A stretch of 64,000 bases of DNA from positions 213,175-277,174 of the forward strand of contig JACPUR010000013.1 in assembly GCA_016192135.1 (NCBI GenBank), written 5' to 3'. This stretch comes from Candidatus Tectomicrobia bacterium (GTDB taxonomy: Bacteria > UBA8248). The number at the start of each line of letters is the position of its first letter. Position 1 is the first letter of the stretch. A program made the translations under genes and the position numbers. This document shows, piece by piece, positions 34,931 through 42,984 of the stretch. The notes under the pieces are model-generated. The model was not told where the DNA came from. It did no database searches and saw only the letters and a list, made by a program, of their open reading frames with translations.

Positions 34931-36190
34931 TCACAGCTCGTCCGGCGAGCCGAGCCGACCCAGCACCGCGGTCGCGGCGGCGACGGAAGGATTCACGAGA
35001 TAGATCTCGGCCTTCGCCGAACCCTGGCGGCCGACAAAGTTCCGGTTTGAGGTGGAAACCGAACGCATCCCGTCGGCCAGTACCCCCATATGCGCTCCGA
35101 TGCAGGGGCCGCAAGTGGGGGGGCTGAAGATTCCTCCCGCGTCCAGGATGATTTCGGCAATCCCTTCCCGCAGGCACTGGCGGTAAATCTGGGTGGTGCT
35201 GGGAATGACGATCAGCCGCACCCGCTTGGCGACCTTCCGGCCCTTCAGGATCTCCGCCGCGGCCCGCATGTCCGTCATCCAGCCGTTCGTGCAGGAGCCG
35301 ATGTAGACCTGATCCACGGCGACCCCGCCCACTTCCGACAGGAACTTCGTGTTGCTGGGAAGGTGCGGCATGGCGACCACAGGCTCAAGGCCGGAGACGT
35401 CCAGCTCATGGAGGGCGGCGTAGTCGGCATCCGGGTCCCCGTAAACGGGAGTGAATGGGCGCCGGGCGCGGGGCCGGACGTATTCCAATGTCTTCTCGTC
35501 CGGCTCGATGATGCCGTTCGCCGCTCCCGCCTCGACCGCCATGTTCGGAAGGGCGAACCGCTCCTCCATGGGAAGCCGGGCGATCGCTTCTCCAGCGAAT
35601 TCCATGGCTTTCCCCTGGGCGCCGTCCACGCCGAATTTCCCGATCGTAAAGAGGATGAGGTCCTTGCCGGTCACCCACCGGGGAAGTTCGCCCTTGTAAA
35701 TGTAGCGGATGGTTTCGGGCACGCGGAGCCACGTGCGGCCCGTGATGAGAATGGCCGCAATGTCCGTGCTGCCCATGCCGGTGGCGAAAGCGCCGACGCC
35801 GCCCCCCGTGCAGGCGTGGGAGTTGCCCCCGGCGAGAAGCTCGCCGGGAAGCACCAGACCCTCTTCCACGGCCAGGCAATTGTGGATGCCGGCGTTTCCC
35901 CCCTCGTAGAAGCGCTCGACCCCCATGCGCTCGCAGAACTCGCGCATCTTGCCGATGGTGTTGGCCACCTCGATGCTCTTGCTCGGCGCGTTCACCATCG
36001 CCGAGACGAAGAAGCGGTCCGGGTCGAATATCCTCCGGACGCCGTGCTCCTCCAGGATCTGAAAGGTGATGGGCCCTCCCAGATCGTCCGCGTAAGTCTG
36101 GTCGACGCGGACGGAAAGCGTCTCCATGGGGCGTACCCGGTCGCGGTCCGCGCGGCCGGCCAGGATCTTCTCCGTGAGGGTCATGCCCAT
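34931..36190 (-). CDS. Aconitase/isopropylmalate isomerase-type large subunit (LeuC-like), copy 1
   Basis: This 419-residue protein starts MGMTLTEKILAGRADRDRVR and carries the iron-sulfur ligands in YIGSCTNGWMTDM and FSPPTCGPCIGAHMG. GELLAGGNSHACTGGGVGAF corresponds to the GDSHT region, with Asp changed to Asn. It dehydrates and rehydrates a hydroxy-acid such as isopropylmalate, homocitrate or dimethylmalate. Start 36190 is chosen over 36211 because GGTGGAG is in place and the same MGMTLTEKI opening is found in copy 2. It is followed directly by its small subunit. Confidence 0.88.
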   Translation of the reverse strand: MGMTLTEKILAGRADRDRVRPMETLSVRVDQTYADDLGGPITFQILEEHGVRRIFDPDRFFVSAMVNAPSKSIEVANTIGKMREFCERMGVERFYEGGNAGIHNCLAVEEGLVLPGELLAGGNSHACTGGGVGAFATGMGSTDIAAILITGRTWLRVPETIRYIYKGELPRWVTGKDLILFTIGKFGVDGAQGKAMEFAGEAIARLPMEERFALPNMAVEAGAANGIIEPDEKTLEYVRPRARRPFTPVYGDPDADYAALHELDVSGLEPVVAMPHLPSNTKFLSEVGGVAVDQVYIGSCTNGWMTDMRAAAEILKGRKVAKRVRLIVIPSTTQIYRQCLREGIAEIILDAGGIFSPPTCGPCIGAHMGVLADGMRSVSTSNRNFVGRQGSAKAEIYLVNPSVAAATAVLGRLGSPDEL

Positions 36191-36235
36191 CGGCGACTCC
36201 ACCCGCCGCATCCGCGGCGAGGATGCGGCCCCCGG

Positions 36236-37339
36236 CTACGCGGGGCCGTTTTCCTGAAGCAAGCTCACCCGCTCAGGAGGCACAAAGAGACTCACTGTGC
36301 TTTCAGGCTGATACCTGAGCCAGGAGCCGTTTTCGATTACGGTGAGGGTTTCCTCCCCCATCTTGACGCGGTAGACGCTATGCGTGCCGAGGAAGTCCGC
36401 CTTGACCACCTCAGCGGGCCACACGTTTCGCCGCCCCCCCGCGGAGTTTCCGGCCGGCTCCAAAAAGATATTCTCGGGCCGCAGGCTGAGCTCCACTTCG
36501 CTCCCCGGCGCCGGCGCGCCCGGCGCGGCGCAACGCAACTCCATGCCTTCCGCCAGGCGGACCACTCCCTCGCCGTCTTTCACCCATTCGAGGCGGCCCC
36601 GAAGAAAATTCGTGGCGCCGGTGAACTCCGCCACGAAGCGGTTGGACGGCCGGTTGTAGAGGGAAACCGGGTCGGCCAGCTGCATGATGCGGCCGGCGTT
36701 CATGACCGCGATGCGGTCGCCCAGCACCACGGCCTCGGCCTGATCGTGCGTCACATAGAGGGCCGTGACGCCCGTCTTCCGCTGTATCTCCTTGAGCTCG
36801 AACCGAAGACTCGCCCGGAGCTTGGCGTCGAGATTGGAGAGAGGCTCGTCCAGAAGAAGGATCCCCGGCTCGTTCGCCAGGCTCCGGGCAAGGGCCACCC
36901 GCTGCATCTGCCCGCCGCTCAGGGCCGTCGCCGGGCGCTCTTCCATGCCGGAGAGACCCACGAGAGCCAGCTTCTCCTTCACCTTCCGGCGGATCCCCTC
37001 CCGGGGATGGCGCTTCACGACGAGGCCGTAGGCCACGTTCTCGAAAACCGTCATGTGGGGCCAGATGGCATAAGACTGGAAGACCATCCCCAGGTTCCGC
37101 CGCTCGGGCGGGACCATGATGCCTTGCGCCGCATCCGTCATGGGAGCGCCGCCGATCAGGATGCGGCCCGCATCGGGTTCCTCGAACCCCGCCACGCAGC
37201 GAAGGGTCGTGGTCTTGCCGCAGCCGCTCGGGCCGAGCAGGACGAGGAATTCCCCTTGGGAGACCCTGAAGCTCACGCCGTCAACGGCGAGGACGGCCTC
37301 GCCGAAACGCTTTCTCAGCCCTTCGATGGCAAGTTCCAT
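36236..37339 (-). CDS. Fe3+/spermidine-type ABC importer, ATPase (PotA/FbpC-like)
   Basis: This 367-residue ATPase has Walker A LLGPSGCGKTTTLRCVAGFE, signature LSGGQMQRVALARSL, Walker B GILLLDEPLSNLDAKLR and H-loop YVTHDQAEAV. After about residue 240 there is a TOBE regulatory domain (ELSLRPENIFLEPAG). GMVFQSYAIWPHMTVFENV is the Q-loop. It energises the permease encoded two genes upstream and lies between the binding protein and LeuC-like copy 1. Confidence 0.92.
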   Translation of the reverse strand: MELAIEGLRKRFGEAVLAVDGVSFRVSQGEFLVLLGPSGCGKTTTLRCVAGFEEPDAGRILIGGAPMTDAAQGIMVPPERRNLGMVFQSYAIWPHMTVFENVAYGLVVKRHPREGIRRKVKEKLALVGLSGMEERPATALSGGQMQRVALARSLANEPGILLLDEPLSNLDAKLRASLRFELKEIQRKTGVTALYVTHDQAEAVVLGDRIAVMNAGRIMQLADPVSLYNRPSNRFVAEFTGATNFLRGRLEWVKDGEGVVRLAEGMELRCAAPGAPAPGSEVELSLRPENIFLEPAGNSAGGRRNVWPAEVVKADFLGTHSVYRVKMGEETLTVIENGSWLRYQPESTVSLFVPPERVSLLQENGPA

Positions 37340-37369
37340 GTCAGGCGGGCCGCCTCATTCGCTTCGCTC

Positions 37370-38413
37370 CTACGGCTTGTAGCCGAAGATTTGGTTCCAG
37401 CGCTTGGTATAGGGAGCGCGCAGCTTGACGTAGTCGTCCTCCTTGGCCGACCAAATCTTCACCTTCTTCGGCGCCGTCGCGGGCGGGTCGATGTCGGTGC
37501 GGGCGGAGAGGCCTCCGACCTGCTTCGTCCAGACCTCCTGTCCCTCGCGCGAGAGGGTCCAGTTCTGCCAAAGCTTCGCGCCGTTGGGATTCTTGCCCAC
37601 GGTGGTGATGCCATTGTTGAAGAGGATCATGACCACGCCCTCTTCGGGATAAACGAACTTTACGGGGGCGCCCTTCTTGATGTCGGCCACGGAGACCACG
37701 TCCAGGGCCACGGCCGCGGGCGTCTCGCCGTTGATGAGGGTCTTGCCGATGCCGCCGGCGCTCGTGAAGAAGCGCGGCTTCTGCGCGGCGAGCTTTTGCC
37801 AGTAGCTGTCGCTGTTGTTGCCGAGGACCTGGTACTGGAACAGCGCCGTCATCCAAGGGGTGCCGCCCAATTCCGCCGGAACGAGCCCCAGCTGCCCCTT
37901 GAAGCGCGGATGGACCAAATCCATCCAGTTCTTGGGCGGATCCTTCACCAGGACGGGATTGTAGGCGATGAGATAGAGATAGGGATAAGTGGGGTAGACC
38001 TCGCCGGCGATCTTGGTGTCCGCGGGATATTTGGCGTCCGTGGGCGGGGTGTGCTTGCCGATGATCCCCGCCTTCATCTCCGCGCGCATGAGCCCGCGGT
38101 CGGACATCTCGATCACGTCGGCCACGAGTTTTCCGGCCGAGTGCTCGGTCAAGATCTTCCGGTGGAGCGCGCCTCCGCCCAGCCGGACGACGTCCACCCT
38201 GACTCCGGGAAACCGCTTGCCGAAATTCGTCTCCATGATCTTGGTGAGGGAAAGGATGTTCGCGGTGTAGACCACGACCTTGCCCTCTTTCTTGGCGTCG
38301 CGGATGAGCGCCTCCCCGCCGAATTCCTCAACCGGCGAAGCGGCGAATGCCGGGCCGCCCATGAACGCCGCGATCACTCCCAGAACGACAAGCCATCCAT
38401 TCATCCGGGTCAT
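37370..38413 (-). CDS. Fe3+/spermidine-type ABC importer, substrate-binding protein
   Basis: This 347-residue protein has a signal peptide (MTRMNGWLVVLGVIAAFMGG, cleavage near AFAASP), then EALIRDAKKEGKVVVYTANI and LVHPRFKGQLGLVPAELGGT, as in family-1 iron/organic-ligand binding proteins. Start 38413 is set by GGAGG eight bases upstream. The conserved tyrosine pair of ferric-binding proteins is not evident, so an organic anion is a fair guess given the hydro-lyase genes on both sides. Confidence 0.87.
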   Translation of the reverse strand: MTRMNGWLVVLGVIAAFMGGPAFAASPVEEFGGEALIRDAKKEGKVVVYTANILSLTKIMETNFGKRFPGVRVDVVRLGGGALHRKILTEHSAGKLVADVIEMSDRGLMRAEMKAGIIGKHTPPTDAKYPADTKIAGEVYPTYPYLYLIAYNPVLVKDPPKNWMDLVHPRFKGQLGLVPAELGGTPWMTALFQYQVLGNNSDSYWQKLAAQKPRFFTSAGGIGKTLINGETPAAVALDVVSVADIKKGAPVKFVYPEEGVVMILFNNGITTVGKNPNGAKLWQNWTLSREGQEVWTKQVGGLSARTDIDPPATAPKKVKIWSAKEDDYVKLRAPYTKRWNQIFGYKP

Positions 38414-38458
38414 TTTTGTGCCCTCCTTCACCTTTGGACGAGCCTTCCTCTGCGCCGG

Positions 38459-40204
38459 TCAAGCCGCCGCCTCGGAGCGCATCACGTAGCGGCGCGCGGC
38501 GATCACCACCACGACGAGAATCACCGTTTGAATAAGGCTCAAGACCGCGGTCGCTCCGTACTCGGCCGACTCCCACTGATTGTAAATCTGGACGGAGAGA
38601 ACAATGCTGTCGGTCGTGTACAGGAATATGGAGGAGCCCAGCTCGCGCACCGCCAGGATAAAGAGCAGGATCACGCTGGAGAGGATGCCGGGCCGGGCGA
38701 GAGGGATGATCACCCGGCGGAGAGTCTGCCAGAAGCCCCCTCCGTGGATGCGGCTGGATTCTTCGAGCTCCTTGTGGATCTGAAGGAGGTTCACCCCCGC
38801 CGCGCGCACGCCATCGGGGATGAAGCGTGCGACATAGGCCAAGGCGAGAATCCAAATGGTCCCATAAATCGGCACCGGAAAGGATATCCACGCCCACAGA
38901 TACGCCACGCCGATCACCAAGCCGGGCACCGCGATCGGAATCATGCTCAGGTAATCCAGGCTCTTCCTTCCCGGGAGATCGGTTCTATGGACGCAGTAGG
39001 CCGTGAGGAAGCACAAGATGGAACCCACGATGGCCGCCAAGGCGCCCATCTGAAGGCTGTTCCAAATCGACGCGAAAGCCTGCTCGTGGGTCCAGAGGAA
39101 GCGGAAATGCTGCAGGGTGAGCACATTGAAATCGAACACCGACCAGAAGCTGGGAAAGAACATGAAGCTCCTGAGGCTCAGAAGAAGCAGCGCGAAGTAG
39201 GGAAGCACGACCGTGACCACGAGATAGATTGCGATCAAGGCGACGACGGCGGGCTTCCATCTCCGCAGCCTGAACATCCGCGGCTGGCTCGCCTTTCCGG
39301 TCACCGTGATGAAGCTCCTCCGGCCGATGACCTGTCTCTGAAGAAAAACACCCACGAGGGTGAGCGCGATCAGCAGGACGCTCACGGAGGCGGCCTTCTC
39401 GTAGGCCGGGGGATTCCCCGTGACCAGGTTGAAAAGGTAGGTCGTCAGAAAGTGGATGTTGGCGGGCACCGCTATCGTCGCCGGAACGGCGAACAGGCCC
39501 AGCGTGATCACGAAGACCAAGAGCGCCGCCGAGAGGATGGGATGAATGATGAGCGGAAACGTCACCCGCCGCACCGTCTCCCACGCGTTCGCCCCGCTGA
39601 TCGCGGAGGCCTCCTCCAGAACCGGATCCATCCGCCTGAGGGCGGGCGTCAGGAACATGTAGGTATAGGGGGCGTAATAGACGCCGAGGACGAACCAGAT
39701 GCCGGTGAAAGAGTAGATGTTGAGGCGGAAGTCCAGCCCCAGGTCCTTGAAGATGAGGTTCAGGATCCCCGCCCGGTCGCTGGCCAGGGTGGCCCAAGCC
39801 ATGGAGGCGATCAGGGGCGAGACGAACAGCGGCATGATGGCGATGATCTCGATCAACCCCTTGCGTCTGATGTCGGTCCGGGCGACCACCCAGGCGAAGA
39901 AAAGGCCTATCAGCATGGCCAAAACCGCTCCCCCGGCGCATCCCACAAGGCTGTTGTATGTCGCCTTGTAGAGCGAAGCCGTCCCGTACATCTCAATGTA
40001 GTTGCCAAAAGTCAGATGGCTGAAGGCCTGCCCCAAACGGGTAGGCTCGACCGTCGAGAGAGAGCCCAGCAGCAGGATGCCGATGGGGTAGGGAATGAAG
40101 AAGAAAAGGAGGAGGAATATCGGCGCCACGGCCGCCAAGGCGAAGAGGCGGCGGCGCGTTCGATGTGAGGTGACGCCCGCCTGCTGGGGAATGGTCGATT
40201 CCAT
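38459..40204 (-). CDS. Fe3+/spermidine-type ABC importer, fused two-domain permease
   Basis: This 581-residue membrane protein holds two permease halves, as in FbpB/ThiP. The first half has VGCAGGAVLAMLIGLFFAWV and EEASAISGANAWETVRRVTF (EAA coupling loop). The second has GALAAIVGSILCFLTAYCVH and EESSRIHGGGFWQTLRRVII (second EAA loop). About twelve hydrophobic helices are expected. It is encoded between LeuD-like copy 2 and its binding protein with 15- and 45-base gaps, firmly within the operon. Confidence 0.92.
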   Translation of the reverse strand: MESTIPQQAGVTSHRTRRRLFALAAVAPIFLLLFFFIPYPIGILLLGSLSTVEPTRLGQAFSHLTFGNYIEMYGTASLYKATYNSLVGCAGGAVLAMLIGLFFAWVVARTDIRRKGLIEIIAIMPLFVSPLIASMAWATLASDRAGILNLIFKDLGLDFRLNIYSFTGIWFVLGVYYAPYTYMFLTPALRRMDPVLEEASAISGANAWETVRRVTFPLIIHPILSAALLVFVITLGLFAVPATIAVPANIHFLTTYLFNLVTGNPPAYEKAASVSVLLIALTLVGVFLQRQVIGRRSFITVTGKASQPRMFRLRRWKPAVVALIAIYLVVTVVLPYFALLLLSLRSFMFFPSFWSVFDFNVLTLQHFRFLWTHEQAFASIWNSLQMGALAAIVGSILCFLTAYCVHRTDLPGRKSLDYLSMIPIAVPGLVIGVAYLWAWISFPVPIYGTIWILALAYVARFIPDGVRAAGVNLLQIHKELEESSRIHGGGFWQTLRRVIIPLARPGILSSVILLFILAVRELGSSIFLYTTDSIVLSVQIYNQWESAEYGATAVLSLIQTVILVVVVIAARRYVMRSEAAA

Positions 40205-40219
40205 CGTCCCCGTTCCTCT

Positions 40220-40750
40220 TCAGGAAGCCTGCATCTTCTCCAGGCGCTTCTTCAGGGCGGGAAGGCTCCCTCCCAGCGCGATGATCTCCCGGAGCTCGGC
40301 GGGCAGCGGCTCCGCTTCGTGGACGAGGCCCTGGGTGAGGTTTTCGATCTTGCCCCTTTCAAAATCCACCCTAATCCGGTCACCGTCCGCCACCTTCCCG
40401 CCGATGCCGGCACAGAAGGGGAGCGAGGGAAGGCCCGCCGCGACGAGCATCCGGTAGGTGAAGTGGGGCACGCTCTCCGCAATCAGCCCCAATCCCAGGC
40501 CCGTCATGCCCAAGAGCCCATAGATATGAGGGTTGCCCTGCCCGAACCGCTTCCCGGCCACCACGATGTCGCCCGGCTTCGCGCGCTGCGGAAAGTCCGG
40601 GATGAGGTTCGTGAACACATGCTGCTTGAGGTATTCGGGGTCCGACACGCGCACGCCCTGCACGAACACCTTGGCGAACTCGATGATGTCGTCGTCCAGG
40701 GAAAGATTGTCCCCGAGCTTCCAGCAGCGGCCTTCCAGCACCCAGTTCAC
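40220..40750 (-). CDS. Aconitase-type small subunit (LeuD-like), copy 2, divergent
   Basis: This 176-residue protein shows the swivel-domain pattern in altered form: WKLGDNLSLDDDIIEFAKVF for the N-terminal DTD region, then KPGDIVVAGKRFGQGNPHIY, where G-x-G-x-SSREH is replaced by GQGNPHIY. GLPSLPFCAG follows. The loss of the Ser-Arg-Glu loop is striking, since in LeuD that Arg binds the substrate carboxylate and the Ser is catalytic. The GTG start at 40750 follows GAGGGAGAGG. It sits ten bases after LeuC-like copy 2. Confidence 0.8.
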   Translation of the reverse strand: MNWVLEGRCWKLGDNLSLDDDIIEFAKVFVQGVRVSDPEYLKQHVFTNLIPDFPQRAKPGDIVVAGKRFGQGNPHIYGLLGMTGLGLGLIAESVPHFTYRMLVAAGLPSLPFCAGIGGKVADGDRIRVDFERGKIENLTQGLVHEAEPLPAELREIIALGGSLPALKKRLEKMQAS

Positions 40751-40760
40751 GGCCTCTCCC

Positions 40761-42020
40761 TCAGCCCAGGAACTCGCGCGGATCCGTGATTTTTCCCGTC
40801 ACCGCGGAGGCGGCCACCGTCGCCGCGCTCGAGAGGTAAATCTCCGCCTTGCGGCTGCCCATCCGGCCCACGTCGTTGCGGGTGACGGTGGCGATGCAGG
40901 TCTCGCCGTCCGCCAGAGGCCCTCCCTTGCCGATGGCGCATGGGCCGCATCCGGGCGGGCCGACCAGCGCACCCGCTTCCACGAAAATCTGCATGAGCCC
41001 TTCCCGGATGCAGCGGTCGGCGACCTCGCGGCTGCCCGGCGTCACGATCATCCGGACTCCCGGGGCGACCCGGCGGCCCTTGAGGATGGCGGCGGCCTCC
41101 GCCATGTCCTCGTACTGGTCCGCCGCGCATGAGCCCAGATAGGCCGCGTGGACCGGGATTCCGAGCGTCTCCCGCAGGGGAACCACCTGCTCCGGCCGCG
41201 GGGGAATGGCCACCATCGGCTCAAGCCGGGAAAGGTCGAATCGATGAACGGCCGCGTATTCGGCGTCCAGGTCGCTGGCGAGAGGCTCATGCACCCCCAA
41301 GCCGCGCTCCTCCATCCAGGCGGAGGCCTTGGAATCGAAGGGAACGATAGCGCTCTTGGCGCCCACCTCGATCGGCAGGTTGCAGAGCTTCACCCGGGCG
41401 TCCACGCCGAGGTCCCCGATGGCGCTCCCCCCGTACTCGAACATCCGGTAGTCGGCCTCGTCGGGCCCGATCTCCTTGATGATGAGCGCCGCCGCATCGC
41501 GGACGGTCACCCCGGGCGGGAATTTCCCTTCGAGCTCGACCCGGATCGTTTCCGGCACGCGGAACCAGTGGCTCCCCGTGGCGAGCACGGCGGGGAACTC
41601 GAACACCAGGGAGAGGCCGAGGCACCCGAGCGCGCCGTAATTCGTCACGTGGATGTCGTAGGCCAGGACGAGCATGCCCGGCTTCACGAGCCCCAGCTCC
41701 ATCGGGAAGACGTGGCCCTGGCCCCGCCCCACATCGAAGAAGTGGCGGACGCCCCAGCGCTTCACGATGTCGCGGATGTTCTTCGCCCGGTTGGCGATGG
41801 CGACGGTCTGAGGGATGGTATCGTGGTCGAAGCACACCAGTACGCGGCCGGGGTCCCAAGGGCGCTCGACGCCCACTTGCAGAAGCTGCCGATCGGCTTC
41901 GACCACGTAAAGATCGTGGATGGTGGCCAGATCGGGCTCGGGATAGACGATGTCGCCCGGCTTCACGACGGAAAGGCCGGAGGCCCGCGCCATGATCTTC
42001 TCGGTGAGGGTCATGCCCAT
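40761..42020 (-). CDS. Aconitase-type large subunit (LeuC-like), copy 2, divergent
   Basis: This 419-residue protein, the same length as copy 1, starts MGMTLTEKIMARASGLSVVK and keeps the cluster cysteines in YLGSCAADQYEDM and VGPPGCGPCAIGKGG. The GDSHT-x-x-xG region reads LAYDIHVTNYGALGCLGLSL, so the Ser/Thr are absent. ADGETCIATVTRNDVGRMGS resembles the ER-NF-GR-G block near the end. The enzyme probably acts on a different hydroxy-acid from copy 1. It is first in the seven-gene operon, and its promoter region is unusually rich in palindromes. Confidence 0.82.
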   Translation of the reverse strand: MGMTLTEKIMARASGLSVVKPGDIVYPEPDLATIHDLYVVEADRQLLQVGVERPWDPGRVLVCFDHDTIPQTVAIANRAKNIRDIVKRWGVRHFFDVGRGQGHVFPMELGLVKPGMLVLAYDIHVTNYGALGCLGLSLVFEFPAVLATGSHWFRVPETIRVELEGKFPPGVTVRDAAALIIKEIGPDEADYRMFEYGGSAIGDLGVDARVKLCNLPIEVGAKSAIVPFDSKASAWMEERGLGVHEPLASDLDAEYAAVHRFDLSRLEPMVAIPPRPEQVVPLRETLGIPVHAAYLGSCAADQYEDMAEAAAILKGRRVAPGVRMIVTPGSREVADRCIREGLMQIFVEAGALVGPPGCGPCAIGKGGPLADGETCIATVTRNDVGRMGSRKAEIYLSSAATVAASAVTGKITDPREFLG

Positions 42021-42109
42021 CGGCGGTGCCCTTGGAATAAGGCTGGAAGCGGCCGTTCCCGGTAGCTATCGAAACACGGCGGCGCCCGAATAATTCCTCG
42101 CTAAGCTTT

Positions 42110-42122
42110 CTTGATTTTCAAG
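42110..42122. promoter_or_regulatory. Palindrome at the minus-strand transcription start
   Basis: CTTGA and TCAAG flank TTT. Its position directly after the extended -10 would let a bound repressor block the seven-gene operon. Confidence 0.4.
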
Positions 42123-42146
42123 ACCATAGCATTACCCCAAGCCGCG

Positions 42147-42158
42147 CGCAAATTTGCG
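42147..42158. promoter_or_regulatory. 12-bp perfect palindrome CGCAAATTTGCG
   Basis: A fully symmetrical site centred about 27 bases upstream of the extended -10 hexamer, where a -35 would be expected. It could be an activator or repressor site. Confidence 0.4.
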
Positions 42159-42234
42159 GAAAATAGGCGCGTCATTCATCCGGCGTATGCAGGCGGAGGG
42201 CGGGGGGCGTTTGCCGCGCCACGCTTGGACTGAT

Positions 42235-42251
42235 ACCGTTCGCTGAACGGT
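42235..42251. promoter_or_regulatory. Inverted repeat upstream of the DinB-like gene
   Basis: ACCGTTC and GAACGGT are separated by GCT, about 32 bases before the ATG at 42283. This is the typical size and place for a dimeric repressor. Confidence 0.4.
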
Positions 42252-42282
42252 TAACGGCACATGTCTGGGGGCGGGGCCAAAT

Positions 42283-42960
42283 ATGCACCCGAGCGAAATC
42301 GCGCGCCTCCGCGCCGAGCTGAAATCCTACCCGGATATTGTCCGGGGCGAGATCGACGGCCTGACCTGGGAGCAGATGTGCTACGCCGCCCAGGAGCCCG
42401 CCTGGGCGCGCTGGTGCATCGATCTCCAGATCCGCCACATCGCTCTGGTCACCCCCGTATGGCTCTCCCTCCGCGCGGAGGAGGTGCTCCGCCGGGAGGG
42501 ATACCGCTTCCCCGAGACGGCGGCGGCCATCAAGGGGCTCATCGCCTCGGGGCAGCGCCACGTGCCGCCCGAGATCGCGCCCGCCCGCGCGGGCGTCATC
42601 GCGTTCATGCGGCCCTGGGCGGACCTTTGCTGCGAGATCATCGATCGCGAGGGGGCGGAGGGGCTGGAGAAGCGCACCTTCACCTTCTACACCGACCCGG
42701 ATTGGGTGCGCCCGGGCGACCCGAAGAAGCCGGTGGAGTATCACCGCATCGCCGCGCGGCTCCACCCGGACGGTTTTCGGGAGGACGCGGAGAAGCCGGG
42801 CCTGTTCCACTTCCACATCGGGGCCATCCTGCGCCACATCTGGTGGAATGTGCTGGCCCATCTACGCACCGCCCAGCGGCTCAAGATGCTGCAGGGGCTG
42901 CCCGTCGTCCATGACTTGCCGCGGGAAGGCTATCTCACGCTGCCGGAGTTTTACGCCTGA
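42283..42960 (+). CDS. DinB-like helical-bundle protein, function unknown
   Basis: This 225-residue protein has four or more predicted helices, with EPAWARWCIDLQIRHIALVT in the first half and FHFHIGAILRHIWWNVLAHL in the last. The spaced histidines resemble the metal-binding pattern of the DinB/YfiT superfamily (thiol-dependent transferases or isomerases). Tryptophans are abundant. It is alone on the plus strand between two minus-strand operons, with an operator-like repeat before it. It could be a detoxification protein, but the superfamily is broad and I assign no reaction. Confidence 0.6.
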   Translation: MHPSEIARLRAELKSYPDIVRGEIDGLTWEQMCYAAQEPAWARWCIDLQIRHIALVTPVWLSLRAEEVLRREGYRFPETAAAIKGLIASGQRHVPPEIAPARAGVIAFMRPWADLCCEIIDREGAEGLEKRTFTFYTDPDWVRPGDPKKPVEYHRIAARLHPDGFREDAEKPGLFHFHIGAILRHIWWNVLAHLRTAQRLKMLQGLPVVHDLPREGYLTLPEFYA

Positions 42961-42962
42961 CG

Positions 42963-42984
42963 GCCGGAAGAATCGCCCTCCGGC
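42963..42984. terminator. Small hairpin between convergent genes
   Basis: GCCGGA (42963-42968) pairs with TCCGGC (42979-42984) across ten bases, filling the short gap between the DinB-like stop and the RraA-like stop. It might end both transcripts, but it lacks a T-run. Confidence 0.3.

Larger units (their letters stand above)
42021..42282. promoter_or_regulatory. Palindrome-rich divergent control region
   Basis: Between the seven-gene operon and the DinB-like gene lie an extended -10 TGC-TATGGT on the minus strand (hexamer 42123-42128), the palindrome CTTGA-TTT-TCAAG (42110-42122) at the expected transcription start, CGCAAATTTGCG (42147-42158) near the -35 position, and ACCGTTC-GCT-GAACGGT (42235-42251) before the plus-strand gene. 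On the plus strand TTGCCG-N17-TACCGT (42211-42239) is a weak promoter overlapping that last palindrome. Confidence 0.5.

Noticed and set aside
35090-40168. 1692-codon plus-strand open frame
   Set aside because: It lies opposite five or more well-recognised minus-strand genes and is low-complexity, rich in Arg/His/Gly. Long antisense frames are expected in GC-rich DNA with few stops.
36236-40204. Naming the ABC importer a ferric-iron system
   Set aside because: The tyrosine ligands of ferric-binding proteins are not evident and the neighbours are hydroxy-acid enzymes, so the substrate is left open.
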